Shown here in pieces: positions 4,559-10,259 of a stretch of DNA of 10,259 nt (positions are counted from its first letter, which is position 1; every line of letters starts with the position of its first letter). Location of the stretch: assembly GCA_903924005.1 (NCBI GenBank), contig CAIXZV010000211.1, positions 1 through 10,259 on the forward strand, read 5' to 3'. A program made the position numbers and the translations under genes. The DNA comes from an uncultured Chloroflexota bacterium (GTDB taxonomy: Bacteria > Chloroflexota > Limnocylindria > Limnocylindrales > CSP1-4). The notes beneath the pieces are model-generated. The model saw nothing but the letters and a program-made list of their open reading frames with translations, was not told the DNA's origin and did no database searches.

Positions 4559-6727
4559 ATGGCCACCGTCCGACCTTCCGCCGCACCGCGTCTGGGCCGT
4601 GGTAGGAAGCGCGCGGCCAAAGACCAGCGCACGCCCATCATCAACCGCGAGCTGGCCTGGATTGACTTCAACGGCCGCGTCCTCTTTGAAGCACGCGACG
4701 CCCGCAATCCGCTGCTGGAGCGCGTGAAGTTCCTCGCAATCTTCGCCGCCAACCTTGACGAGTTCTTTCAGATCCGCGTGTCGGGTCTGCGGCGCCAGGT
4801 CCAGGCCAGCTCCTCGCCGTACTCCTCGGACGGGATGACCCCGGCGCAGCAGCTTGACGCCATTCGAGACCGGGTCCGCGACCTCGTGAGCGAGCATTCG
4901 GCCATCTGGGCGGGCATCCGCACGGAGCTTGCCGCCGAAGGCGTGCAGATCCTGGACTACGACGAGGTTCCCGAGCACCACGCCACGCTCCGGCGCCGCT
5001 TCCACGATGAGATCTTCCCCGTGCTCACACCGCTTGCGGTTGACCCGGGGCACCCCTTCCCGTACATCTCCACGCTGAGCCTGTCGATTGCCGTGGGTCT
5101 GCGGGACCCTGAGACCGGGGACCAGCGCTTCGCTCGCGTCAAGATCCCTCCCATCCTGCCCCGGCTATTCGCCGTGGAGCGCGGCAAGTTTGTGCTGCTG
5201 GACCAGGTCATCGAGGCCAACCTTGATGAGCTCTTCCGCGGCATGGAGATCCTGGAGACGCACCTCTTCCGGGTCACGCGTGACGCCGACATCTTCCTTG
5301 AGGAGGACGAGGCGGACGATCTGCTGCTCGCCATCGAGGAAGAGGTCCGCCGGCGCCGCTTTGGCGAGGCGGTCCGCCTTGAGGTTGAGCGGTCCATGCC
5401 CGACGTGACGCGGGCCATCCTCGTCAAGGGCATCGGCATCAACGACGAGGACTGCTTCGACGTTGCGGGCATGCTGGACCTGACCGCGCTCTGGCAGTTG
5501 GTGGAGCTGGACCGGCCAGACCTCAAGAGCGTTGTCCACATCCCCGCGGTGCCAGCCCACCTACTGCCGCCCGCCGATGACGAGCCCGCCGATGTCTTTG
5601 CCGCCATCCGCGCGGGCGACATCCTGCTGCACCACCCGTACGAATCCTTCACGGCGTCCGTGGAGCGGTTTGTCACCCAGGCGGCCATCGACCCCGACGT
5701 CCTGACCATCAAGCAGACCCTGTACCGGACATCGGGCGACAGCCCCATCGTCCAGGCGCTGATTGCGGCCGCCGAGCGCGGCAAACAGGTTGTGGTGCTA
5801 GTCGAGATCAAGGCCCGCTTCGATGAGGCCAACAACATCGTCTGGGCGCGAAAGCTGGAGCGCGCGGGCGCCCATGTCGTCTACGGCGTCGTGGGTCTGA
5901 AGACGCACTCGAAGGTGCTGCTCGTGGTCCGCCGTGAAGGGCATGGCCTGAGGCGCTATGTCCATATCGGCACCGGCAACTACAACAGCAAGACCGCCCG
6001 CCAGTACGTGGACCTGGGGCTGCTCACCTGCCGCGAGGAGTTGGGCGCAGACGTCACGGACCTGTTCAACACGCTCACCGGTCTGTCCCGCCAGCGCGTC
6101 TTCCGTCGCCTGCTCGTCGCGCCCATCACGCTGCGCAGCCGCTTCATCGAACTGGTGGAGCGCGAGATCGCCTTTGCAAAGGCGGGCCAGGAGACGCGGA
6201 TCCTGCTCAAGGTCAACTCGCTCGTTGACCAGCAGATCATCGAATCGCTCTACGAAGCCTCGCGGGCAGGGGTGCCTGTGGACCTGATCGTCCGCGGCGC
6301 GTGCAGCCTGGTGCCAGGGTTGCCCGGCTGGTCGGAGCGGATCCGCGTCCGCTCCATTGTTGGCGAGTTCTTGGAGCACTCGCGCGTCTTCATGTTCAAC
6401 AACGGCGGGCGGCCTGAGTGGTACATCGGCTCGGCTGACCTGATGGAGCGCAACCTTGACCGCCGGATTGAAGTGGTGACGCCCGTGGAGGACCACGAGG
6501 CGCGGGCACGGCTGGGCCGGATCATGGATGTGATGATGGCCGACGACCGCCGGTCGTGGCAGATGAGCGCCGACGGGCGCTGGCAGAGGACCGAGGTCCT
6601 CGAATCGAAAGCAGGCACCGTGGACACCTTCAACGTGCTCAAGGACGACGCCGCGGCCGCGGTGATTGCCCAGGCGGACCCGAAGCGGCCGCAGCTGAAC
6701 GCCGGGTCGATGGACCCGCGGGCATGA
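4559..6727 (+). CDS. ppk1: polyphosphate kinase 1
   Basis: PPK1 reversibly transfers the gamma-phosphate of ATP onto a growing inorganic polyphosphate chain. The 722-residue product covers all four family domains. The N-terminal domain contains INRELAWIDFNGRVLFEA (28-45) and AANLDEFFQIRVSGL (63-77). The head domain follows, then the two phospholipase-D-like catalytic domains. The autophosphorylated His is H450 in GLKTHSK, and the second catalytic His is H607 in EFLEHSRVF. R390 (LYRTSGDS) and R420 (KARFDE) match the E. coli active-site Arg375 and Arg405; all four sit at a constant offset of 15 from E. coli numbering. YVHIGTGNYN (467-476) and MERNLDRRIEVVTPV (629-643) are also typical. The roughly 25-residue basic N-terminus and a C-terminal tail after about 675 exceed the core. 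GAGAGG lies 4 bases before the ATG. The stop overlaps the CYTH-CHAD start by four bases, making one operon. Confidence 0.98.
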   Translation: MATVRPSAAPRLGRGRKRAAKDQRTPIINRELAWIDFNGRVLFEARDARNPLLERVKFLAIFAANLDEFFQIRVSGLRRQVQASSSPYSSDGMTPAQQLDAIRDRVRDLVSEHSAIWAGIRTELAAEGVQILDYDEVPEHHATLRRRFHDEIFPVLTPLAVDPGHPFPYISTLSLSIAVGLRDPETGDQRFARVKIPPILPRLFAVERGKFVLLDQVIEANLDELFRGMEILETHLFRVTRDADIFLEEDEADDLLLAIEEEVRRRRFGEAVRLEVERSMPDVTRAILVKGIGINDEDCFDVAGMLDLTALWQLVELDRPDLKSVVHIPAVPAHLLPPADDEPADVFAAIRAGDILLHHPYESFTASVERFVTQAAIDPDVLTIKQTLYRTSGDSPIVQALIAAAERGKQVVVLVEIKARFDEANNIVWARKLERAGAHVVYGVVGLKTHSKVLLVVRREGHGLRRYVHIGTGNYNSKTARQYVDLGLLTCREELGADVTDLFNTLTGLSRQRVFRRLLVAPITLRSRFIELVEREIAFAKAGQETRILLKVNSLVDQQIIESLYEASRAGVPVDLIVRGACSLVPGLPGWSERIRVRSIVGEFLEHSRVFMFNNGGRPEWYIGSADLMERNLDRRIEVVTPVEDHEARARLGRIMDVMMADDRRSWQMSADGRWQRTEVLESKAGTVDTFNVLKDDAAAAVIAQADPKRPQLNAGSMDPRA

Positions 6728-8364
6728 CCGCGGACAACTCGGGGGCTGATGACGCCCCGGTTGAGGTGGAGCTGAAGTACCGGATGTCGGCGCCAGCCGT
6801 CGGCGACCGCCTGCTTGCGCTCGATGAACTGGCCGGACTTGCCGCCCGCGGGCTCGTGCGCACCCTCGAGATCGAGGATCGCTACATGGACACCCCCGCA
6901 GGCGAGCTGGCTGCGGCGGGCTACGTCGCGCGGCTGCGCACGGGCAAGGGCGCCATGGTGCTGACGCTCAAGGGCCTCAAGCGGCTTGACGACGGTGGTG
7001 TGGTCCAGCGCCGCGAGGAGCTCGAGGGCCCCGCCGTTGAGGGGCTCACGGCTGCCGCCTGGCCGTCATCACCGGCCCGGGATGCCGTGCTGGTGATCGT
7101 GGGTGACGCGCCGCTTGAGGAGGTCCTGCGCATCCGCCAGCTCCGGCGAAAGCGCGACTACGGCGACAACGCAGCGGTGGTTGAGCTCTCGGTGGACAAC
7201 GTCGAGGTGCTCCGGGCCGGCGTGGTGGTTGAGCGGTTTGCCGAGCTTGAGGTGGAGCTCCGTCGCGGCGACGAAGCCGTGCTGGGGCCGCTGGCAGATC
7301 TGCTCGCGGAGTTTGAGGAGCTCATCCCGGCGTCCAGCTCCAAGCTTGAGCGATCGCTTGAGGCGATCCGCCTGGCGCCGGACGAGACGCCGGTTGACGT
7401 GACGCCCGCCGTCCCGGCACCGCGGCTGGTCGTGGGCAAGACGCCCGGCGTCAGCACCGACGACCGTCTCGCCGAGGCTGGACGCAAGGTGCTGCGCTTC
7501 CACCTCTCCCGGATGCTGTTGCGCGAAGCCGGCACCGTCGAGGGCGTCAATCCTGACGAACTCAAGGCGATGCGCGTTGCGACCCGTCGCCAGCGGGCAG
7601 CCTGGCGTGTGTTTGGCTCGGCGTTTGACGAGACCGCCACGGCCAAGCACCGGCGCCGGCTCCGCGCGGTTGCGGCTGATCTCGGTGCCGTGCGCGACCT
7701 GGACGTGATGATTGAGAACGTGGAGTCATATCGGGCAGGGCTTGAGCCCGATGAGGGTGGCGCGATGGAACCGCTGCTTGCGGTCTGGCGCGCCAACCAC
7801 GATGCCGCGCGGGAGATCCTGCTGGGCGAACTGGCGTCACGCCGATACCAGCGCTGGGCGGAGAGCTACGCGGTCTTCGTCGAGACCGAAGGTGCGGGCG
7901 TTCGGGCTCCTGGCCCGGTGGAGCCACACCGCGTCCGAGACACCATGCCATCGCGCATCTGGGCGGCGTACGAGACGCTGCGCGGGTATGAGCCTGTCAT
8001 GCGCTGGGCGGACATCACCACGCTGCACGACCTCCGCATTGCCGCGAAGTGGCTGCGCTACACGCTGGAGTTTGTCCGTGAGGCCATGGGGCCGGAGACG
8101 ACGGAGCTCATTGAGCACGTCGTGGCGCTGCAGGACCATTTGGGCTGGCTCCACGATGCCGATGTTGCGGCAGGGTTGGCCCGCGCCTTCCTGACGACGC
8201 ATACCGGGAGCATCGCCGATGGGGAGGCGAGAGCCATTGGCCGGTACCTCGCCGACCGCGAGCACGAGCTTGCCCGTCTGCGCAAGAGCGTGGGCACGAC
8301 GTGGCAGCCGCTGGTGGCCGAGCCGTTTCGGCTGATGCTGGGGCGCGTCACCGCCTCGCTGTAG
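6724..8364 (+). CDS. CYTH-CHAD protein (triphosphate-tunnel domain fused to polyphosphate-binding domain)
   Basis: This 546-residue protein joins an N-terminal CYTH domain (about 12-215) to a C-terminal CHAD domain (about 243-540). The CYTH hallmark ExExK is present at once (E14, E16, K18 in VEVELKYR), followed by tunnel strands rich in charged residues (for example LTLKGLKR 80-87 and FAELEVELRR 172-181). CYTH enzymes hydrolyse triphosphates such as PPPi. CHAD is a helical module shown to bind polyphosphate and to locate to polyP granules. The CHAD second half has the expected LHDLRIAAKWLRY (434-446), but the first half has LKAMRVATRRQR (280-291), with Lys where the family usually has His. 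The frame extends upstream to 6556 inside ppk1; the ATG at 6724 is chosen for its ATGA overlap and because the CYTH motif follows. There is no clear Shine-Dalgarno, so it is translationally coupled. Role: polyP or triphosphate handling alongside PPK1. Confidence 0.94.
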   Translation: MTADNSGADDAPVEVELKYRMSAPAVGDRLLALDELAGLAARGLVRTLEIEDRYMDTPAGELAAAGYVARLRTGKGAMVLTLKGLKRLDDGGVVQRREELEGPAVEGLTAAAWPSSPARDAVLVIVGDAPLEEVLRIRQLRRKRDYGDNAAVVELSVDNVEVLRAGVVVERFAELEVELRRGDEAVLGPLADLLAEFEELIPASSSKLERSLEAIRLAPDETPVDVTPAVPAPRLVVGKTPGVSTDDRLAEAGRKVLRFHLSRMLLREAGTVEGVNPDELKAMRVATRRQRAAWRVFGSAFDETATAKHRRRLRAVAADLGAVRDLDVMIENVESYRAGLEPDEGGAMEPLLAVWRANHDAAREILLGELASRRYQRWAESYAVFVETEGAGVRAPGPVEPHRVRDTMPSRIWAAYETLRGYEPVMRWADITTLHDLRIAAKWLRYTLEFVREAMGPETTELIEHVVALQDHLGWLHDADVAAGLARAFLTTHTGSIADGEARAIGRYLADREHELARLRKSVGTTWQPLVAEPFRLMLGRVTASL

Positions 8365-8368
8365 CGCC

Positions 8369-8385
8369 CGGCGCGCCGCGCGCCG
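8369..8385. terminator. 7-bp GC hairpin after the CYTH-CHAD stop
   Basis: CGGCGCG (8369-8375) and CGCGCCG (8379-8385) form a perfect stem around CCG, 4 bases after the TAG. It shares three bases (8383-8385) with the 11-bp hairpin next to it, so the two cannot form fully at the same time. Confidence 0.35.
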
Positions 8386-8409
8386 TTCACCCGTCCGGCG
8401 GGTGAACGG
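8383..8409. terminator. 11-bp hairpin between convergent CYTH-CHAD and Ppx genes, likely bidirectional terminator
   Basis: CCGTTCACCCG (8383-8393) and CGGGTGAACGG (8399-8409) form a perfect 11-bp stem around TCCGG. It starts 18 bases after the CYTH-CHAD TAG and lies about 160 bases past the Ppx stop. There is no T-run on either strand, as is common in very GC-rich genomes. This is the strongest inverted repeat in the window and a good candidate for ending the ppk1 operon. Confidence 0.55.
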
Positions 8410-8534
8410 TTCCGTCCCGAGACGTTTCGGCCGTCCCATGCACCGGATGTTCCACGAGAAGCCCTCTCGACGGAACAGACCGTGCGCCAGAGGGGTGGAT
8501 CGTTTCAGCGTGAGACCGTTCACCCGTCCGGCGG
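8383..8534. repeat. 19-bp direct repeat in the convergent intergenic region
   Basis: The 19-mer ccgttcacccgtccggcgg occurs at 8383-8401 and again at 8516-8534, perfectly matched and 133 bases apart. The first copy continues into the right arm of an 11-bp hairpin; the second does not. The second copy is therefore also complementary to the right arm of the first (8399-8410 with 8515-8526, 12 bp). A small extra hairpin (CGAGA/TCTCG, 8455-8469) lies between the copies. The rest of 8365-8567 shows no gene. Confidence 0.8.
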
Positions 8535-8567
8535 CTCACCGGAACGCGCGACCCCTCATCAGGACCC

Positions 8568-10259
8568 TCAGTTGCCGCGGGCGAGGCGCCGCAGTCGGTC
8601 ACGCCAGGCAGGTCCCGCAACCGACACGGCCAAGACCGTCCCCTCACGGATGCCTTCCTCTGAGACCCGCATGGAGTCAGCGCCATACCGGCGGAGGATT
8701 TCGTCGGTGATGACGCCACCTGCGGGAAGCAACCGCGCCCGCTCAGGCCGAAGGCCAAAGCGCACAGCGGACTCGGCCGCCGGCTGCTCGAGGATCACCG
8801 TCAGCCCAACGGCGATGCCGCGGCGCGAAAGGATTGGCCCGCCAGCCTCCCCCGGCACCAGCTTGAGCAGGTTGGACACCGTGCCGCCCACACCGACAAT
8901 CTCAACGGGCGTGACGTTGGGTGCATCACGCAGGATCCGCGCCGCAACCGCGCGCACGCCTTCGAGATCAGACCGGGCTGGCGGATCGCCGGTGAGCAGG
9001 GCTCGCGTCAGGCGGGCCGAGCCGAGCGCAAGGCCCACGGCGCGCGCTGTGCCAGATCGGTCCACGTCAACAAGCTCGGTGCTGCCGCCGCCGACATCGA
9101 CAACCAGCATGTCACCGTCGGGCGCCCGGCCCCCGGTAACGCCCAGGAACATGAGGAGACCCTCCTCCTCGTGGTCGACGACGTGCAGCGCAACACCCGT
9201 CTGCGCCTCAACCTCGTGGACAAGCGATGCCGCATCCTGCGCACGTCGCAGAGGCTCAGTGCCGATGATGGTCACGGCCTCAGCGCCCAGGGATCGCGCC
9301 TTGTCGACGTAGCCCGAGAGCGCGCTCAGCAGCTTGCCGCGCAGTTCATCGCCGATAAACCCATCGGCGGCCACCTTTGCGCCCAGGCCAAGGAACACCG
9401 ATTCGTCAAGCAGCGGGACAAGATCGTGATCCGCGATTGCCGCGACGAGCAGGTGGACGCTGTTGGCGCCGATGTCGATGGAGGCGCCAATTGGCAGCCC
9501 AACAGCGGCGGGCGGCAGGGTCATGGTCGCCACGTCGGGTTCAGGAGCGCTGGCCGCCTCGGCTGCATCGGTCGGCTGGCCTGCGTCGGTCGTCTCGGCG
9601 CCCGCTGGCTCCGGGTTGGCCTCGGTGACCGCGTCAGGTGCAGGGGCGTTGTCAATCGTGCCGTCGTCGAGCACCAATTCGTCATCGGCCATGGAGCCCA
9701 CGTCCGAAGGCTCGGTCCCGCCCGCCGGCGTCGCGTCAGACCCGGCGGCGGGCTGGTCCGTGGCGGCGATGTCGGCCCGGGGCGCCACATCTGTTGCGGG
9801 CCACGGCACAGCGAAGGGATCGCCGGTGGCGTCCTCGGCTGCCCCGGCGGTGAGGATCGCGGCCTCGGCAGCCGCGGCCTCGGCAGCTGAAGCCGCGGCG
9901 TCCCCATCCTCGTCGGGCTCAGCCTGCCACGGCCGGAAGGCGCTCAGCGGCGCGTCCTCGTCGAACGTCTGGGCTGCGACGGCAGCTTCCGGCTCGGGCC
10001 CGGCAATGGCGGCGGCCGGCTCGGGCTCGGCGGCGGGCTCGGCGGCGGGCTCAGTCTCGGGCTCAGTCTCGGGCTCAGTCTCGGGCTCGGTCTCCGGCTC
10101 GGACTCCGGCTCCGGTTCAACGGCAACGGGCGCTTCCGGCTCGGGCTGGGCGGCGGCCTGGGGCTCGGGCTCGGCAATGGCGGCAACTTCGGGCTCCCGC
10201 TCGGCGGCGGCCGGCTCAGTCTCCGGCTCGGCAACGGGCGCTTCGGGCTCGGGCTCGGC
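8568..10259 (-). CDS. Ppx/GppA family phosphatase with long acidic Ala/Glu/Pro-rich N-terminal region (5' end outside window)
   Basis: The last roughly 309 residues (coded from about 9497 to 8568) form a complete short-type Ppx/GppA domain, which cleaves terminal phosphate from polyphosphate or (p)ppGpp. Its phosphate-binding strand SIDIGANSVHLLVA lies near 9482-9441. It is followed by GTEPLRRAQD, the catalytic-Glu segment HEEEG (family form usually EEA), the second phosphate loop VVDVGGGSTELV, GLALGSARLT, VGVGGTVSNL, and a typical LPAGGVITDEILRRYG end. The same frame is open from the window edge with no stop, giving 254 residues before the domain: Ala/Glu/Pro-rich, acidic, without predicted structure, including four EPET units. 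The true start is beyond 10259, or internal: GTG 9809 or ATG 9524, the latter giving a normal 318-residue enzyme. Neither internal start has a clear Shine-Dalgarno. Convergent with the ppk1 operon. Confidence 0.9.
   Translation of the reverse strand, partial: AEPEPEAPVAEPETEPAAAEREPEVAAIAEPEPQAAAQPEPEAPVAVEPEPESEPETEPETEPETEPETEPAAEPAAEPEPAAAIAGPEPEAAVAAQTFDEDAPLSAFRPWQAEPDEDGDAAASAAEAAAAEAAILTAGAAEDATGDPFAVPWPATDVAPRADIAATDQPAAGSDATPAGGTEPSDVGSMADDELVLDDGTIDNAPAPDAVTEANPEPAGAETTDAGQPTDAAEAASAPEPDVATMTLPPAAVGLPIGASIDIGANSVHLLVAAIADHDLVPLLDESVFLGLGAKVAADGFIGDELRGKLLSALSGYVDKARSLGAEAVTIIGTEPLRRAQDAASLVHEVEAQTGVALHVVDHEEEGLLMFLGVTGGRAPDGDMLVVDVGGGSTELVDVDRSGTARAVGLALGSARLTRALLTGDPPARSDLEGVRAVAARILRDAPNVTPVEIVGVGGTVSNLLKLVPGEAGGPILSRRGIAVGLTVILEQPAAESAVRFGLRPERARLLPAGGVITDEILRRYGADSMRVSEEGIREGTVLAVSVAGPAWRDRLRRLARGN
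10047..10118 (-). repeat. six 12-bp tandem units encoding EPET-type repeats
   Basis: Three identical units (gggctcagtctc at 10047-10058, 10059-10070, 10071-10082) are followed by one with a single change (10083-10094) and two more diverged units (to 10118). On the minus strand they encode EPET, EPET, EPET, EPET, then EPES and EPEP-like units in the frame of the Ppx/GppA protein. A unit length divisible by three keeps the frame when copy number changes. The wider region to 10259 is built of looser E-P-E and A-A-E-P units. Confidence 0.8.

Noticed and set aside
4001..5053. 350-codon minus-strand open frame overlapping ppk1 and the upstream gap
   Set aside because: About half is antisense to the certain ppk1 gene. 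The rest has third-position GC only slightly above second-position GC, and no domain is recognisable. A glimpse of transposase-like wording in this area on the minus strand (DPGRVHVLCDGEF in another frame) was too short and too poor a match to call a remnant.
6556..6723. N-terminal extension of the CYTH-CHAD frame
   Set aside because: It lies in another frame of ppk1, reads as Arg-rich noise, and the ATGA overlap at 6724 directly precedes the CYTH ExExK motif.
8383..8534. Classical PHO box (GTTCACC repeats)
   Set aside because: The two direct copies are 133 bases apart instead of 11, and they lie at the 3' ends of convergent genes rather than at a promoter. Only the heptamer matches.
9944..10234. 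Pro/Ser/Arg-rich minus-strand frame opposite the repeat region
   Set aside because: It is an out-of-frame reading of the 12-bp repeats; the frame continuous with the Ppx domain gives the Glu/Pro/Ala-rich sequence with consistent codon bias.

Overview
This 10.3 kb window is chromosomal DNA of a high-GC bacterium. Genes have a strong G/C bias at third codon positions, sit close together, and several overlap by four bases (ATGA). No mobile-element protein, CRISPR array, rRNA or convincing tRNA is visible. Gene content and style (NatA/NatB-like ABC exporter, DUF971 protein, YbjQ, PPK1 next to CYTH-CHAD, short-type Ppx/GppA, probable leaderless promoters of the TANNNT type) fit a high-GC Chloroflexota (Limnocylindria-like) or an actinomycete. 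The lineage is an inference from style; no marker gene settles it.

Layout, left to right. (1) About 34 codons of the 3' end of an unidentified plus-strand gene (to 106), then a gene-free 335-base gap with a 20-bp tandem duplication and several copies of a CCGGAATG-type motif. (2) A minus-strand two-gene ABC exporter operon: ATPase (2708 to 1752) then ABC-2 permease (1755 to 442). (3) A divergent plus-strand cluster starting at 2775: a DUF971 / GBBH-N-like metal-site protein with a His-rich tail, a YbjQ-family protein overlapping it by four bases, and a small two-helix membrane protein. The 66-base divergent intergenic space has a TANNNT box 7-8 bases before each start codon and no Shine-Dalgarno, so both transcripts are probably leaderless. 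(4) A gene-free 654-base stretch (3905-4558) with several palindromes. (5) A polyphosphate module: polyphosphate kinase ppk1 (4559-6727), a CYTH-CHAD protein overlapping it by four bases (6724-8364), and a convergent Ppx/GppA phosphatase (minus strand, 8568 to beyond the right edge).

The polyphosphate genes form a coherent unit: PPK1 makes polyP from ATP, CHAD domains are known polyP-binding modules and CYTH domains hydrolyse or bind triphosphate-type substrates, and Ppx/GppA enzymes degrade polyP or (p)ppGpp. Being convergent, synthesis and degradation are separately transcribed. The 203-base space between them carries a perfect 11-bp hairpin whose left arm is repeated 133 bases later, so alternative pairings are possible.

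The least ordinary feature is the Ppx/GppA protein. Its reading frame stays open for at least 254 codons before the catalytic domain and encodes an Ala/Glu/Pro-rich, strongly acidic region with tandem EPET units, running off the window edge. I found no clearly new defence or mobile system. The points most worth checking are the Ppx extension, the paired leaderless promoters, the convergent hairpin/repeat region and the structured region before ppk1.
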